Shown here: one piece after another, positions 15,993-23,380 of the stretch
How the letters are laid out: every line of letters begins with the position of its first letter
Numbering within the stretch: the stretch's first letter is position 1
Source: Streptomyces kanamyceticus
GTDB lineage: Bacteria; Actinomycetota; Actinomycetes; Streptomycetales; Streptomycetaceae
NCBI RefSeq assembly: GCF_008704495.1
Contig: NZ_CP023699.1
Coordinates: 3,968,001-4,032,000, forward strand
DNA: 64,000 nucleotides
Direction of reading: 5' to 3'
Program-made: the position numbers and the translations under genes
Notes under the pieces: generated by a model
What the model saw: the letters and a program-made list of their open reading frames with translations, nothing else
What the model was told of the DNA's origin: nothing
The model's database searches: none

Positions 15993-17747
15993 GTGAAGAT
16001 TCACAAGTACGACACCGTCATCGTCGGCGCCGGTGGCGCGGGCATGCGCGCCGCCATCGAGTCGACGAAGCGCAGCCGCACCGCCGTGCTCACCAAGCTC
16101 TACCCCACCCGCTCCCACACGGGCGCGGCGCAGGGCGGCATGGCCGCCGCGCTCGCCAACGTGGAGGAGGACAACTGGGAGTGGCACACCTTCGACACGA
16201 TCAAGGGCGGTGACTACCTGGTCGACCAGGACGCCGCCGAGATCCTGGCGAAGGAGGCCATCGACGCCGTCCTCGACCTGGAGAAGATGGGCCTGCCGTT
16301 CAACCGCACGCCGGACGGCACCATCGACCAGCGCCGCTTCGGCGGCCACTCCCGCAACCACGGCGAGGCGCCGGTCCGCCGGTCCTGCTACGCCGCGGAC
16401 CGCACGGGCCACATGATCCTCCAGACCCTCTACCAGAACTGCGTCAAGGAGGGTGTGGAGTTCTTCAACGAGTTCTACGTCCTCGACCAGATCATCGTGG
16501 AGGAGGACGGGGTCAAGAAGAGCGCGGGCGTCGTCGCCTACGAGCTGGCGACCGGCGAGATCCACATCTTCCAGGCGAAGGCCGTGGTCTACGCGTCCGG
16601 CGGCACCGGCAAGTTCTTCAAGGTGACCTCGAACGCGCACACGCTCACCGGTGACGGCCAGGCGGCCTGCTACCGGCGCGGCCTGCCGCTGGAGGACATG
16701 GAGTTCTTCCAGTTCCACCCGACCGGCATCTGGCGCATGGGCATCCTTCTCACGGAGGGCGCCCGTGGTGAGGGCGGCATCCTCCGCAACAAGGACGGCG
16801 AGCGCTTCATGGAGAAGTACGCGCCGGTCATGAAGGACCTCGCGTCCCGTGACGTCGTGTCCCGCTCCATCTACACGGAGATCCGTGAGGGCCGCGGCTG
16901 CGGTCCCGAGGGCGACCACGTCTACCTCGACCTCACGCACCTCCCGCCGGAGCAGCTGGACGCCAAGCTCCCGGACATCACCGAGTTCGCGCGGACCTAC
17001 CTCGGCATCGAGCCCTACACGGACCCGATCCCGATCCAGCCGACCGCGCACTACGCCATGGGCGGCATCCCGACGAACGTCGAGGGCGAGGTCCTCGCGG
17101 ACAACTCGACCGTCGTCCCCGGCCTGTACGCCGCCGGTGAGGTCGCCTGCGTCTCCGTGCACGGCGCCAACCGCCTGGGCACGAACTCGCTCCTGGACAT
17201 CAACGTCTTCGGCCGCCGCGCGGGCATCGCCGCCGCCGAGTACTCCGCCAAGAACGACTACGTCGAGCTTCCGGAGAACCCGGAGGAGCTGGTCGTCGGT
17301 CTCGTCGAGCAGCTGCGCGACGCCACGGGCACCGAGCGGGTCGCCGAGCTCCGCAAGGAGCTGCAGGAGACCATGGACGCCAACGTCATGGTGTTCCGCA
17401 CGGAGCAGACGATCAAGACGGCGGTGGAGAAGATCGCGGAACTCCGCGCCCGCTACAAGAACGTCTCCATCCAGGACAAGGGCAAGCGGTTCAACACCGA
17501 CCTCCTGGAGGCCATCGAGCTGGGCAACCTGCTCGACCTGGCCGAGGTCATGGCGCAGTCGGCCCTGGCCCGCAAGGAGTCCCGCGGCGGTCACTACCGC
17601 GAGGACTACCCGACCCGCGACGACGTCAACTTCATGCGCCACACCATGGCGTACCGCGAGGTCGCCGACGACGGCAAGGACTCGATCCGGCTCGACTACA
17701 AGCCGGTCGTCCAGACCCGCTACCAGCCGATGGAGCGTAAGTACTGA
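15993..17747 (+). CDS. sdhA: Succinate dehydrogenase flavoprotein subunit
   Basis: 584 residues from GTG 15993. The FAD-binding Rossmann motif is VIVGAGGAGMRAAIE. The covalent-flavin His lies in PTRSHTGAAQGGMAAALAN. The capping domain and substrate-binding blocks HSRNHGEAPVRRSCYAADRTGH, FQFHPTGIW and EGARGEGG, plus the dicarboxylate site with PTAHYAMGGIPTNVEGEV and HGANRLGTNSLLD, are all present. It oxidises succinate to fumarate on the cytoplasmic side in the TCA cycle and respiratory chain. Its stop overlaps the sdhB start by one base (TGATG), giving translational coupling. Confidence 0.97.
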   Translation: MKIHKYDTVIVGAGGAGMRAAIESTKRSRTAVLTKLYPTRSHTGAAQGGMAAALANVEEDNWEWHTFDTIKGGDYLVDQDAAEILAKEAIDAVLDLEKMGLPFNRTPDGTIDQRRFGGHSRNHGEAPVRRSCYAADRTGHMILQTLYQNCVKEGVEFFNEFYVLDQIIVEEDGVKKSAGVVAYELATGEIHIFQAKAVVYASGGTGKFFKVTSNAHTLTGDGQAACYRRGLPLEDMEFFQFHPTGIWRMGILLTEGARGEGGILRNKDGERFMEKYAPVMKDLASRDVVSRSIYTEIREGRGCGPEGDHVYLDLTHLPPEQLDAKLPDITEFARTYLGIEPYTDPIPIQPTAHYAMGGIPTNVEGEVLADNSTVVPGLYAAGEVACVSVHGANRLGTNSLLDINVFGRRAGIAAAEYSAKNDYVELPENPEELVVGLVEQLRDATGTERVAELRKELQETMDANVMVFRTEQTIKTAVEKIAELRARYKNVSIQDKGKRFNTDLLEAIELGNLLDLAEVMAQSALARKESRGGHYREDYPTRDDVNFMRHTMAYREVADDGKDSIRLDYKPVVQTRYQPMERKY

Positions 17748-18514
17748 TGGCTACCCCGACGATGGACAAGCTGGAGGCCCTCGAGGCCGACTCCACGTCC
17801 TCCCACCTGATCACGGTCACGTTCCGGATCCGCCGCTTCAACCCCGAGGTCTCGGCCGACGCCAGCTGGGAAGACTTCCAGCTGGAGATCGACCCGAAGG
17901 AGCGCGTCCTGGACGCCCTCCACAAGATCAAGTGGGACCTGGACGGCACGCTGACGTTCCGCCGCTCCTGCGCGCACGGCATCTGCGGCTCGGACGCCAT
18001 GCGCATCAACGGCAAGAACCGCCTCGCCTGCAAGACCCTGATCAAGGACGTCAACCCGGCCAAGCCGGTCACGGTCGAGCCCATCAAGGGCCTGACGGTC
18101 CTGAAGGACCTGGTCGTCGACATGGACCCGTTCTTCCAGGCCTACCGCGACGTGATGCCGTTCCTGGTCACCAAGGGCAACGAGCCGACGCGCGAGCGTC
18201 TGCAGACGGCCGAGGACCGCGAGCGCTTCGACGACACGACCAAGTGCATCCTGTGCGCCGCGTGCACCTCGTCGTGCCCGGTGTTCTGGAACGACGGCCA
18301 GTACTTCGGCCCGGCCGCGATCGTCAACGCGCACCGCTTCATCTTCGACTCGCGCGACGAGGCGGGCGAGCAGCGCCTGGAGATCCTCAACGACAAGGAC
18401 GGCGTGTGGCGCTGCCGCACGACGTTCAACTGCACGGACGCCTGCCCGCGCGGCATCGAGGTCACCAAGGCGATCCAGGAGGTCAAGCGCGCGCTGATCA
18501 CGCGTCGCTTCTGA
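17747..18514 (+). CDS. sdhB: Succinate dehydrogenase iron-sulfur subunit
   Basis: 255 residues. All three cluster motifs are intact: CAHGICGSDAMRINGKNRLAC for [2Fe-2S], CILCAACTSSCPVFW for [4Fe-4S], and CTDACPRGIEV for [3Fe-4S]. It carries electrons from the SdhA flavin to the membrane subunits. Start overlaps the sdhA stop by one base. A strong hairpin 27 bases after its stop ends the operon. Confidence 0.97.
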   Translation: MATPTMDKLEALEADSTSSHLITVTFRIRRFNPEVSADASWEDFQLEIDPKERVLDALHKIKWDLDGTLTFRRSCAHGICGSDAMRINGKNRLACKTLIKDVNPAKPVTVEPIKGLTVLKDLVVDMDPFFQAYRDVMPFLVTKGNEPTRERLQTAEDRERFDDTTKCILCAACTSSCPVFWNDGQYFGPAAIVNAHRFIFDSRDEAGEQRLEILNDKDGVWRCRTTFNCTDACPRGIEVTKAIQEVKRALITRRF

Positions 18515-18540
18515 TCGCCTCTTCGCTCGGACGACTTCGT

Positions 18541-18570
18541 GGGCCCCGCTCCTTGTGAGGAGCGGGGCCC
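18541..18570 (+). terminator. sdhCDAB terminator
   Basis: A perfect 12-bp stem, GGGCCCCGCTCC (18541-18552) with GGAGCGGGGCCC (18559-18570), and a 6-base loop (TTGTGA). No U tract follows; instead a degenerate 10-bp repeat (ACGGGCGTAC / ATGGGCGTAC / ACGGGCGTCG) does. Confidence 0.9.
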
Positions 18571-18667
18571 ACGGGCGTACATGGGCGTACACGGGCGTCG
18601 ATAAGTCCAACCACCGGCCCCGGTACCCCCATGTACACGACAGCGGCTCTCCCGCACACTCCGGTGC

Positions 18668-20698
18668 ATGCCTCGTCGTAGCTCCCGCTCCCTCGCCGTC
18701 AGGGCGGTTCTCGCCGTCACGCTCCTCGCCGGTGCGCTGGCGCTGCCGTCCGGCGCCGAGGCGGCTCCGAGCGGCGGCAGCGATCCAGCGCCCGTGACCG
18801 TGCCCACGCTGCGGAACTGGCAGGGCGCGAAGGGAACCTGGGAGCTGACCCGGGCCACCCGGATCGTCGTGGCGCGGGGCTCGGGGCAGGCCGCCCTGCG
18901 CCCCACCGCCGCCCTGCTCGCGGACGAACTCGCCGCGCAGGAGGGCATCCGGCCGAAGGTGGTGACGGGCAGCCCACGCCCGTACGACATCGTGCTGCGC
19001 ATCGGCGGCGGCGAAGTGCCCGAGTCCGCCGAGGGGTACGCGCTGGCCGTCGGCGCCGACCTGCGCATCACGGCCCGCGAGCGCCAAGGAGTCTTCTACG
19101 GCACGCGTACGCTGCTCCAGGCCCTGCGCACCGCGCCGACCGCGCACACCGTGGCGCGCGGCACGGCGACCGACTGGCCCACCCACGCCTCGCGCGGCCA
19201 GATGCTCGACGTGGGCCGCAAGTACTTCCCCCTCGACTATCTGAAGCAGCAGATCCGCCAGTCGGCCTGGTACAAGCTGAACACCTTCCACCTGCACCTC
19301 TCGGACTGGAACGGCTACCGGATCGAGAGCGCGAAGCATCCCGGGATCGTCGCCGAACAGCACTACACCAAGGGGGAGTTGCGCGACCTGGAGGAGTACG
19401 CCGCGCGGTACGGCGTCACGATCGTCCCGGAGATCGACCTGCCGGGCCACGCCGTCGCGATCGGTGACGCCCGCCCCGACCTGGCGTTCGCCTGCGAGCC
19501 GATGGCGCGTCCGGACAACAGCTGGGAGGGCTCGGACCGCGGCCACTGGACGCTCGACTACACCAAGCCGGCCACCCGCGCGTTCGCCAAGGACCTGATC
19601 GCCGAGGTCGCGGAGATCTTCCCGCGCAGCCCCTACCTGCACATCGGCACGGACGAACTCCCGGGGACCGCCGCGCAGAACGCCTGCCCCGAACTCGTCG
19701 CGTACCAGAAGGAGAAGGGCTACCCGCACCCCGGCGACGTCCTCGTGGAGTACATCGACGAGCTGGACGCGGCGGTGCGTTCGCACGGCAAGACGACACA
19801 GATCTGGCAGTGGTGGGACTTCCAGCAGGAGACGAGCATCGACCCGGACAAGCGGATCGTCGTCAACGAGTGGCTGTCGGGCCCCGAGGGCCGTGCCGCG
19901 CAGGGCTATCAGGTGGCGGGCTCGCAGGACGGCCCGCTGTACGTCTCCCCCGGCTTCGGCGCCAAGCCGGGCAGCTACGGCTTCTTCGACGTACGCACGA
20001 CCTACCGCGACTACCCCTTCACGACGGCGCCCGGCATCCAGGGCTACCGCGTGTCCCGCTGGTCCGACCACACCCAGACCTTCGCCGTCGGCTGGGTCGA
20101 CCACTTCGCGCGCCGCCCGCTCGCCGTGGTCGCCGACCGCACCTGGGCGACCCCCGCGGGCTCCGACGTACGCCCCTTCCTCGACCGGTACGACCAGGTC
20201 GGTGACGCCGTGCCGGTGCGGGCGGCCGACCCCGGCGACCTCGCATCGCAGATCGGGGCGAACCCCGGGATGCTGCCGGGATCCGGCTTCACCGCCACCG
20301 CGACGAGCGAGGAGAGCGCGGGCGAGCCGGGCGGGGCGTCGCGCGCCGTCGACAACGACCCGTACACGCACTGGCACTCCGCCTACGGCGCCGCGCTCCC
20401 GCAGGAGTTGACCGTCGACCTCGGCGCCGAGCGGCGCATCGCGGGGATCCGCTACCTGCCGCGCCAGGACGGCGGCGTGAACGGGCTGGTCAAGGAGTAC
20501 GAGGTGCGCGTGCCGGACGGCTCCGCCTCCGCCTGGCGGACCGTCGCCCACGGCGCCTTCCCCGCCGACCGCACGGAGTTCACCGTGCCGTTCGCGGCCA
20601 CGAAGGCCCGGCGCGTGATGCTGCGCGTCCTGAGCGAGCACGGCGGCGAAGGGACGTACGCGGCGGTGGCGGAGCTGGATGTGGTGCGGGCGAGGTAG
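18668..20698 (+). CDS. Beta-N-acetylhexosaminidase, GH20 with C-terminal F5/8-type (CBM32-like) domain
   Basis: 676 residues. Signal peptide RRSSRSLAVRAVLAVTLLAGALALPSGAEA-A, cleaved near residue 33. GH20b accessory domain about 40-165 (FYGTRTLLQALR), then a TIM barrel from ASRGQMLDVGRKYFPLDYLKQQIRQSAWYKLNTFHLHLSDWNGYRIES. The catalytic Asp-Glu is HIGTDELPG; WQWWDFQ and GYRVSRWSDH are substrate-pocket tryptophan motifs. Residues about 545-676 (GFTATATSEESAG...SRAVDNDPYTHWHSAYGAALPQELTVDLGAERRIAGIRYLPRQDG) form a discoidin/F5-8C carbohydrate-binding domain. Probably extracellular, acting on chitin-derived or glycan GlcNAc. Monocistronic, after the sdh terminator. Confidence 0.93.
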   Translation: MPRRSSRSLAVRAVLAVTLLAGALALPSGAEAAPSGGSDPAPVTVPTLRNWQGAKGTWELTRATRIVVARGSGQAALRPTAALLADELAAQEGIRPKVVTGSPRPYDIVLRIGGGEVPESAEGYALAVGADLRITARERQGVFYGTRTLLQALRTAPTAHTVARGTATDWPTHASRGQMLDVGRKYFPLDYLKQQIRQSAWYKLNTFHLHLSDWNGYRIESAKHPGIVAEQHYTKGELRDLEEYAARYGVTIVPEIDLPGHAVAIGDARPDLAFACEPMARPDNSWEGSDRGHWTLDYTKPATRAFAKDLIAEVAEIFPRSPYLHIGTDELPGTAAQNACPELVAYQKEKGYPHPGDVLVEYIDELDAAVRSHGKTTQIWQWWDFQQETSIDPDKRIVVNEWLSGPEGRAAQGYQVAGSQDGPLYVSPGFGAKPGSYGFFDVRTTYRDYPFTTAPGIQGYRVSRWSDHTQTFAVGWVDHFARRPLAVVADRTWATPAGSDVRPFLDRYDQVGDAVPVRAADPGDLASQIGANPGMLPGSGFTATATSEESAGEPGGASRAVDNDPYTHWHSAYGAALPQELTVDLGAERRIAGIRYLPRQDGGVNGLVKEYEVRVPDGSASAWRTVAHGAFPADRTEFTVPFAATKARRVMLRVLSEHGGEGTYAAVAELDVVRAR

Positions 20699-20831
20699 GG
20701 GGCGCCGAGGTAGCGGGGCATTGGAGTGGCTGGGGTGGCGGCGGGGGCCGTACGGCTCAAGAAACGCGCGCCCGCGGCGCGGTGCACGCGCGCCTGCGCC
20801 CCTGCGGCGCCCCTCGCCCTAGCCTGACGGA

Positions 20832-21263
20832 ATGTCAGACAACCAGTCGGTCGGCCTGTCCGCTGACCAGTCCGCAGAGCTGCTCGGCTTCGACAACGTC
20901 CTGTTCCCCGTCGGCGACCTCGGCGAGGCCGTCGGGTTCTACGAGCGGGCCGGGTTCCCCGTCTCCTTCCGGCTCGACGAGCTCGGGCTCGCCATCTTGA
21001 AGGTGGGCAAGGAGACGCCCGGCGTCCTGCTGCGCAGGGAGGACGGCATCACCCCGCGTACGCCGCCGTGGCCCTCGCCCCGCGTATGGCTGGAGGTCAG
21101 GGACGCCCGCGCCAAGGGCCGCGCCCTCGCCGACGCGGGAATCCCCCTGCTCGCCCCGCCGTTCTCCGTCGCCACGGGGTGGACCGTGGAGATCGCCGAC
21201 CCGTGGGGGAACGTCGTGGGATTCACGGACTACCTCAAGCGCCCGGAGCTGGCACGGACTTAG
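20832..21263 (+). CDS. VOC (glyoxalase/bleomycin-resistance fold) protein
   Basis: 143 residues. It shows the paired beta-alpha-beta-beta-beta modules: LLGFDNVLFPVGDLGEAVGFYERAGFPVSFRLDELGLAILKVGKE, then PRVWLEVRDARAKGRALADAGIPLLAPPFSVATGWTVEIADPWGNVVGFTDYLKRPEL. The C-terminal D-PWGN-VGFTDY is typical. Metal ligands are not complete enough to name a reaction. Its TAG stop (21261-21263) is completed by the first base of the MITE-like element that follows, so the insertion may have set the present C-terminus. Confidence 0.85.
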   Translation: MSDNQSVGLSADQSAELLGFDNVLFPVGDLGEAVGFYERAGFPVSFRLDELGLAILKVGKETPGVLLRREDGITPRTPPWPSPRVWLEVRDARAKGRALADAGIPLLAPPFSVATGWTVEIADPWGNVVGFTDYLKRPELART

Positions 21264-21457
21264 GGCCTGTCCGGCGGATCAGGGCGCGCTCGGGTGGCGC
21301 GCACCGTCCGGTGCGGGCGGGCGGGGTCTGGTGCGTGCGGCCGCAAGGCGGAGGAGGGCGGCAACGCAGTGGGGCCTCCCCTGCTCGAGCGAAGCCGAGA
21401 GCTTGGGGGAGCGCGTGCCAGACCCCGCGACAGCGCCATGATCCGCCGGACAGGCCC
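21263..21457. mobile_element. MITE-like element with 19-bp perfect terminal inverted repeats
   Basis: GGGCCTGTCCGGCGGATCA at 21263-21281 is exactly mirrored by TGATCCGCCGGACAGGCCC at 21439-21457, bounding 195 bp with no coding capacity. Such short terminal-repeat units are non-autonomous derivatives of insertion sequences. No clear target-site duplication is seen in the flanks (TTA / TGG). It fills the space between convergent VOC and marR genes and holds a copy of an interspersed palindromic repeat (21375-21411). The long complementary ends could also fold as a bidirectional terminator. Confidence 0.75.
21375..21411. repeat. Interspersed semi-palindromic repeat, copy 1
   Basis: The core CCCCTGCTCGAGCGAAGCC-GAGAGCTTGGGGGA is nearly identical to 44034-44072. 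I recall this CTCGAGC...GCTTGGGG unit from many Streptomyces intergenic regions. It forms an imperfect hairpin (CCCC..GCT / AGC..GGGG). This copy lies inside the MITE-like element. Confidence 0.7.
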
Positions 21458-21471
21458 TGGGGGCGGGCCGG

Positions 21472-22017
21472 TCAGGAGCGGTCCCAGCCCGCCCCGCCGC
21501 CCTCCTCCGCCAGCACCATGATCCGGCGCAGCATGTCCGAGAGCTGGGCGCGCTCCTCCTTCGGGAGCACTCCGAACAGCCGGTCCTCCTCGTGGCCCAC
21601 CACACCCATCGCGCCGAGCCAGGTCACCCTGCCCTGCTCCGTGAGCCCCACGTCGACCCTGCGGCGGTCCCTCTTGGAGGGCGTGCGGCGGATCAGGCCG
21701 CGGCGCTCCAGGCCGTCCAGGCGGCCGGTCACGGAGGCGGGTGCCAGGTCCAGGTCGGCGGCCAGTTCGGAGGGGGTCGCCGAACCGCCGCGGCCCGCCA
21801 GCTTGTGCAGGGTGTCGAACTCGTGGCGATCCAGGTCGAAGTCGGTCAGGGACTGCTCACGGACCCGGCGCAGGTGGACGGTCAGCTTCTTCATGCGCGT
21901 GACGGCGCCTTCGACGTCCGGGTCGAGGGTGGGCAGGACCGGGAGCCATCGCTCCAGGTGCCCGTCCGTCCAGTCCTGATCCCGGTGCCGGTCCCCGCTC
22001 TTCTTCGCATCCGCCAT
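21472..22017 (-). CDS. MarR-family transcriptional regulator
   Basis: 181 residues. Winged helix-turn-helix about 75-135: FDLDRHEFDTLHKLAGRGGSATPSELAADLDLAPASVTGRLDGLERRGLIRRTPSKRDRRRVDVGLTEQGR, with the D-R-D-R-R wing typical of MarR. N- and C-terminal helices form the dimer. Divergent from an MFS exporter gene with only 71 bases between start codons, which contain two palindromes. The likely role is ligand-released repression of itself and the exporter; the inducing compound is unknown. Confidence 0.92.
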   Translation of the reverse strand: MADAKKSGDRHRDQDWTDGHLERWLPVLPTLDPDVEGAVTRMKKLTVHLRRVREQSLTDFDLDRHEFDTLHKLAGRGGSATPSELAADLDLAPASVTGRLDGLERRGLIRRTPSKRDRRRVDVGLTEQGRVTWLGAMGVVGHEEDRLFGVLPKEERAQLSDMLRRIMVLAEEGGGAGWDRS

Positions 22018-22043
22018 GGAGAGCAGCGTACTTCGGGTCCATA

Positions 22044-22076
22044 TATTTCGTTGACGAATAGTTCGGAAACGAAATA
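22044..22076. promoter_or_regulatory. Palindromic operator(s) for the MarR regulator
   Basis: TTCGT-TG-ACGAA (22047-22058) is a perfect 5-bp-arm palindrome, and TTCG-GAAA-CGAA (22062-22073) is a second one phased 15 bases away. The outer TATTTCGTT / AACGAAATA (22044-22052, 22068-22076) is a 9-bp perfect inverted repeat. The stretch is AT-rich for this genome and lies between the two divergent starts, so it probably overlaps both promoters. Confidence 0.7.
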
Positions 22077-22088
22077 CAGTCCGCTCCC

Positions 22089-23360
22089 ATGTCCCGGTTC
22101 CTGCCTCAACTCCTCCTGCCTCAACTCCTCTTGCGAAACCGTTCCTTCCGCCTCCTCTTCCTCGGCCGCTCCCTGTCCCTCGTCGGCGACGCCGTCATCC
22201 CGGCCGCGCTCACCCTCGCCGTGCTCCGCGCCACCGGGTCCACCTCCGACCTCGCCCTCGTCCTCGGCTGCGCGATGGGACCCCGGCTGCTCCTGCTGCC
22301 GCTCGGCGGTGTCGTCGGCGACCGGTTCGACGCCCGCACCGTCGCGCTCCTCACCGACGTCACACGCTGCGCGACACAGCTCTTCGTAGGCATCGAACTG
22401 CTCGGCGGGGATCCTCAGTTGTGGCACATCGCCGCCGCCTCGGCCGTCGGCGGGGCCGCGTCCGCCTTCTCCATGCCGACCCTGCCGCCGCTCATCACCG
22501 GCACCGTCGCCGAACAGGACAGGCTCGGCGCCAACTCACTGCTCGGCGTGGTCAAGAGCGGCACCGCCCTCGGCGGACCCGTGCTCGCCGGGCTGCTCGT
22601 CGCGTTCGCGGGCCCCGGCTGGGCCTTCGTCCTCGACGCCGCCTCCTTCGCCGTCAGCGCGTGCCTCCTGTCGGTGCTCCGCCTCCACCGCGCCGCCCCC
22701 GTGGAATCCGTCGGCCGGAGCTCCCTGCGCAAGGACCTCGTCGAGGGCTGGCAGGAGGTGCGCGGCCGCGACTGGTACTGGACGAGCCTGCTCGGCCACT
22801 CCGCGTGGAACGGGGCCGCGGCCGTCCTGATGACCCTCGGACCCGCCGTCGCCGTCGCGGAGTTGGGCGGCGAGGGGGTCTGGATCTGGCTCCTGGAGGT
22901 CGGCGCCGTCGGCCTCCTCCTCGGCTCCCTGCTCGCCGGGCGCGCCCGGCCCCGGCGTCCTGTGCTCATGGCCAACCTCGGGCTCTCGACGTACGCGCTG
23001 CCGCTCGCCCTGCTCGCCTGCCAGGCCCCGGCCCCGGCCGTCATCGCCGCCTACGGCCTGGCCCAGGCCGGTCTCGGCTTCCTCAGCCCCGTGTGGGACA
23101 CCTCGGTACAGGCGGCGATACCGGCCGGGGCGCTGGCCCGCGTCACCTCGTACGACTGGCTGCTCTCGATGGCCGCGATGCCCCTGGGATACGTCCTGGC
23201 GCCCCTGGCGGCGGACGCCTGGGGGCCCGGGGTCCCCCTGGGGATCGCGGCCGTCCTGGTGGCCGTGGCGTGCGCGGGGACGGCGGCGGTGCCGGGGGTG
23301 CGCCGCTTCGCGCTCCCTGCACGCCCGGCGGAAGCTGAGGCGGACGGCGCCCTCGTCTGA
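22089..23360 (+). CDS. MFS transporter (drug-efflux type)
   Basis: 423 residues with about 12 hydrophobic helices. The first carries FRLLFLGRSLSLVGDAVIPAALTLAVL, and the loop 2-3 motif is LLLLPLGGVVGDRFDARTVALLTD, matching the MFS G-x-x-x-DR signature. Later segments (LGANSLLGVVKSGTALGGPVLAGLLVAFAGPGWAFVLDAASFAVSACLLSVLRL) fit the DHA3-like, enterobactin-exporter group. The N-terminus holds a short duplication (LPQLL LPQLL). Under control of the divergent MarR gene; substrate not predictable. Confidence 0.9.
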   Translation: MSRFLPQLLLPQLLLRNRSFRLLFLGRSLSLVGDAVIPAALTLAVLRATGSTSDLALVLGCAMGPRLLLLPLGGVVGDRFDARTVALLTDVTRCATQLFVGIELLGGDPQLWHIAAASAVGGAASAFSMPTLPPLITGTVAEQDRLGANSLLGVVKSGTALGGPVLAGLLVAFAGPGWAFVLDAASFAVSACLLSVLRLHRAAPVESVGRSSLRKDLVEGWQEVRGRDWYWTSLLGHSAWNGAAAVLMTLGPAVAVAELGGEGVWIWLLEVGAVGLLLGSLLAGRARPRRPVLMANLGLSTYALPLALLACQAPAPAVIAAYGLAQAGLGFLSPVWDTSVQAAIPAGALARVTSYDWLLSMAAMPLGYVLAPLAADAWGPGVPLGIAAVLVAVACAGTAAVPGVRRFALPARPAEAEADGALV

Positions 23361-23380
23361 CAACGGACGGCGAACCAGGG

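Noticed and set aside
15990..17642. 550-codon minus-strand open frame
   Set aside because: Exact antisense of sdhA; low complexity and Val/Arg/Asp rich.
17720..20641. 973-codon open frame on the minus strand
   Set aside because: Antisense shadow of the GH20 gene and part of sdhB; the composition is that of a GC-rich complementary frame and no domain is recognisable.
20699..20831. GCGCGC-rich inverted segments after the second GH20 gene as terminator
   Set aside because: No continuous stem longer than about 6 bp could be drawn.
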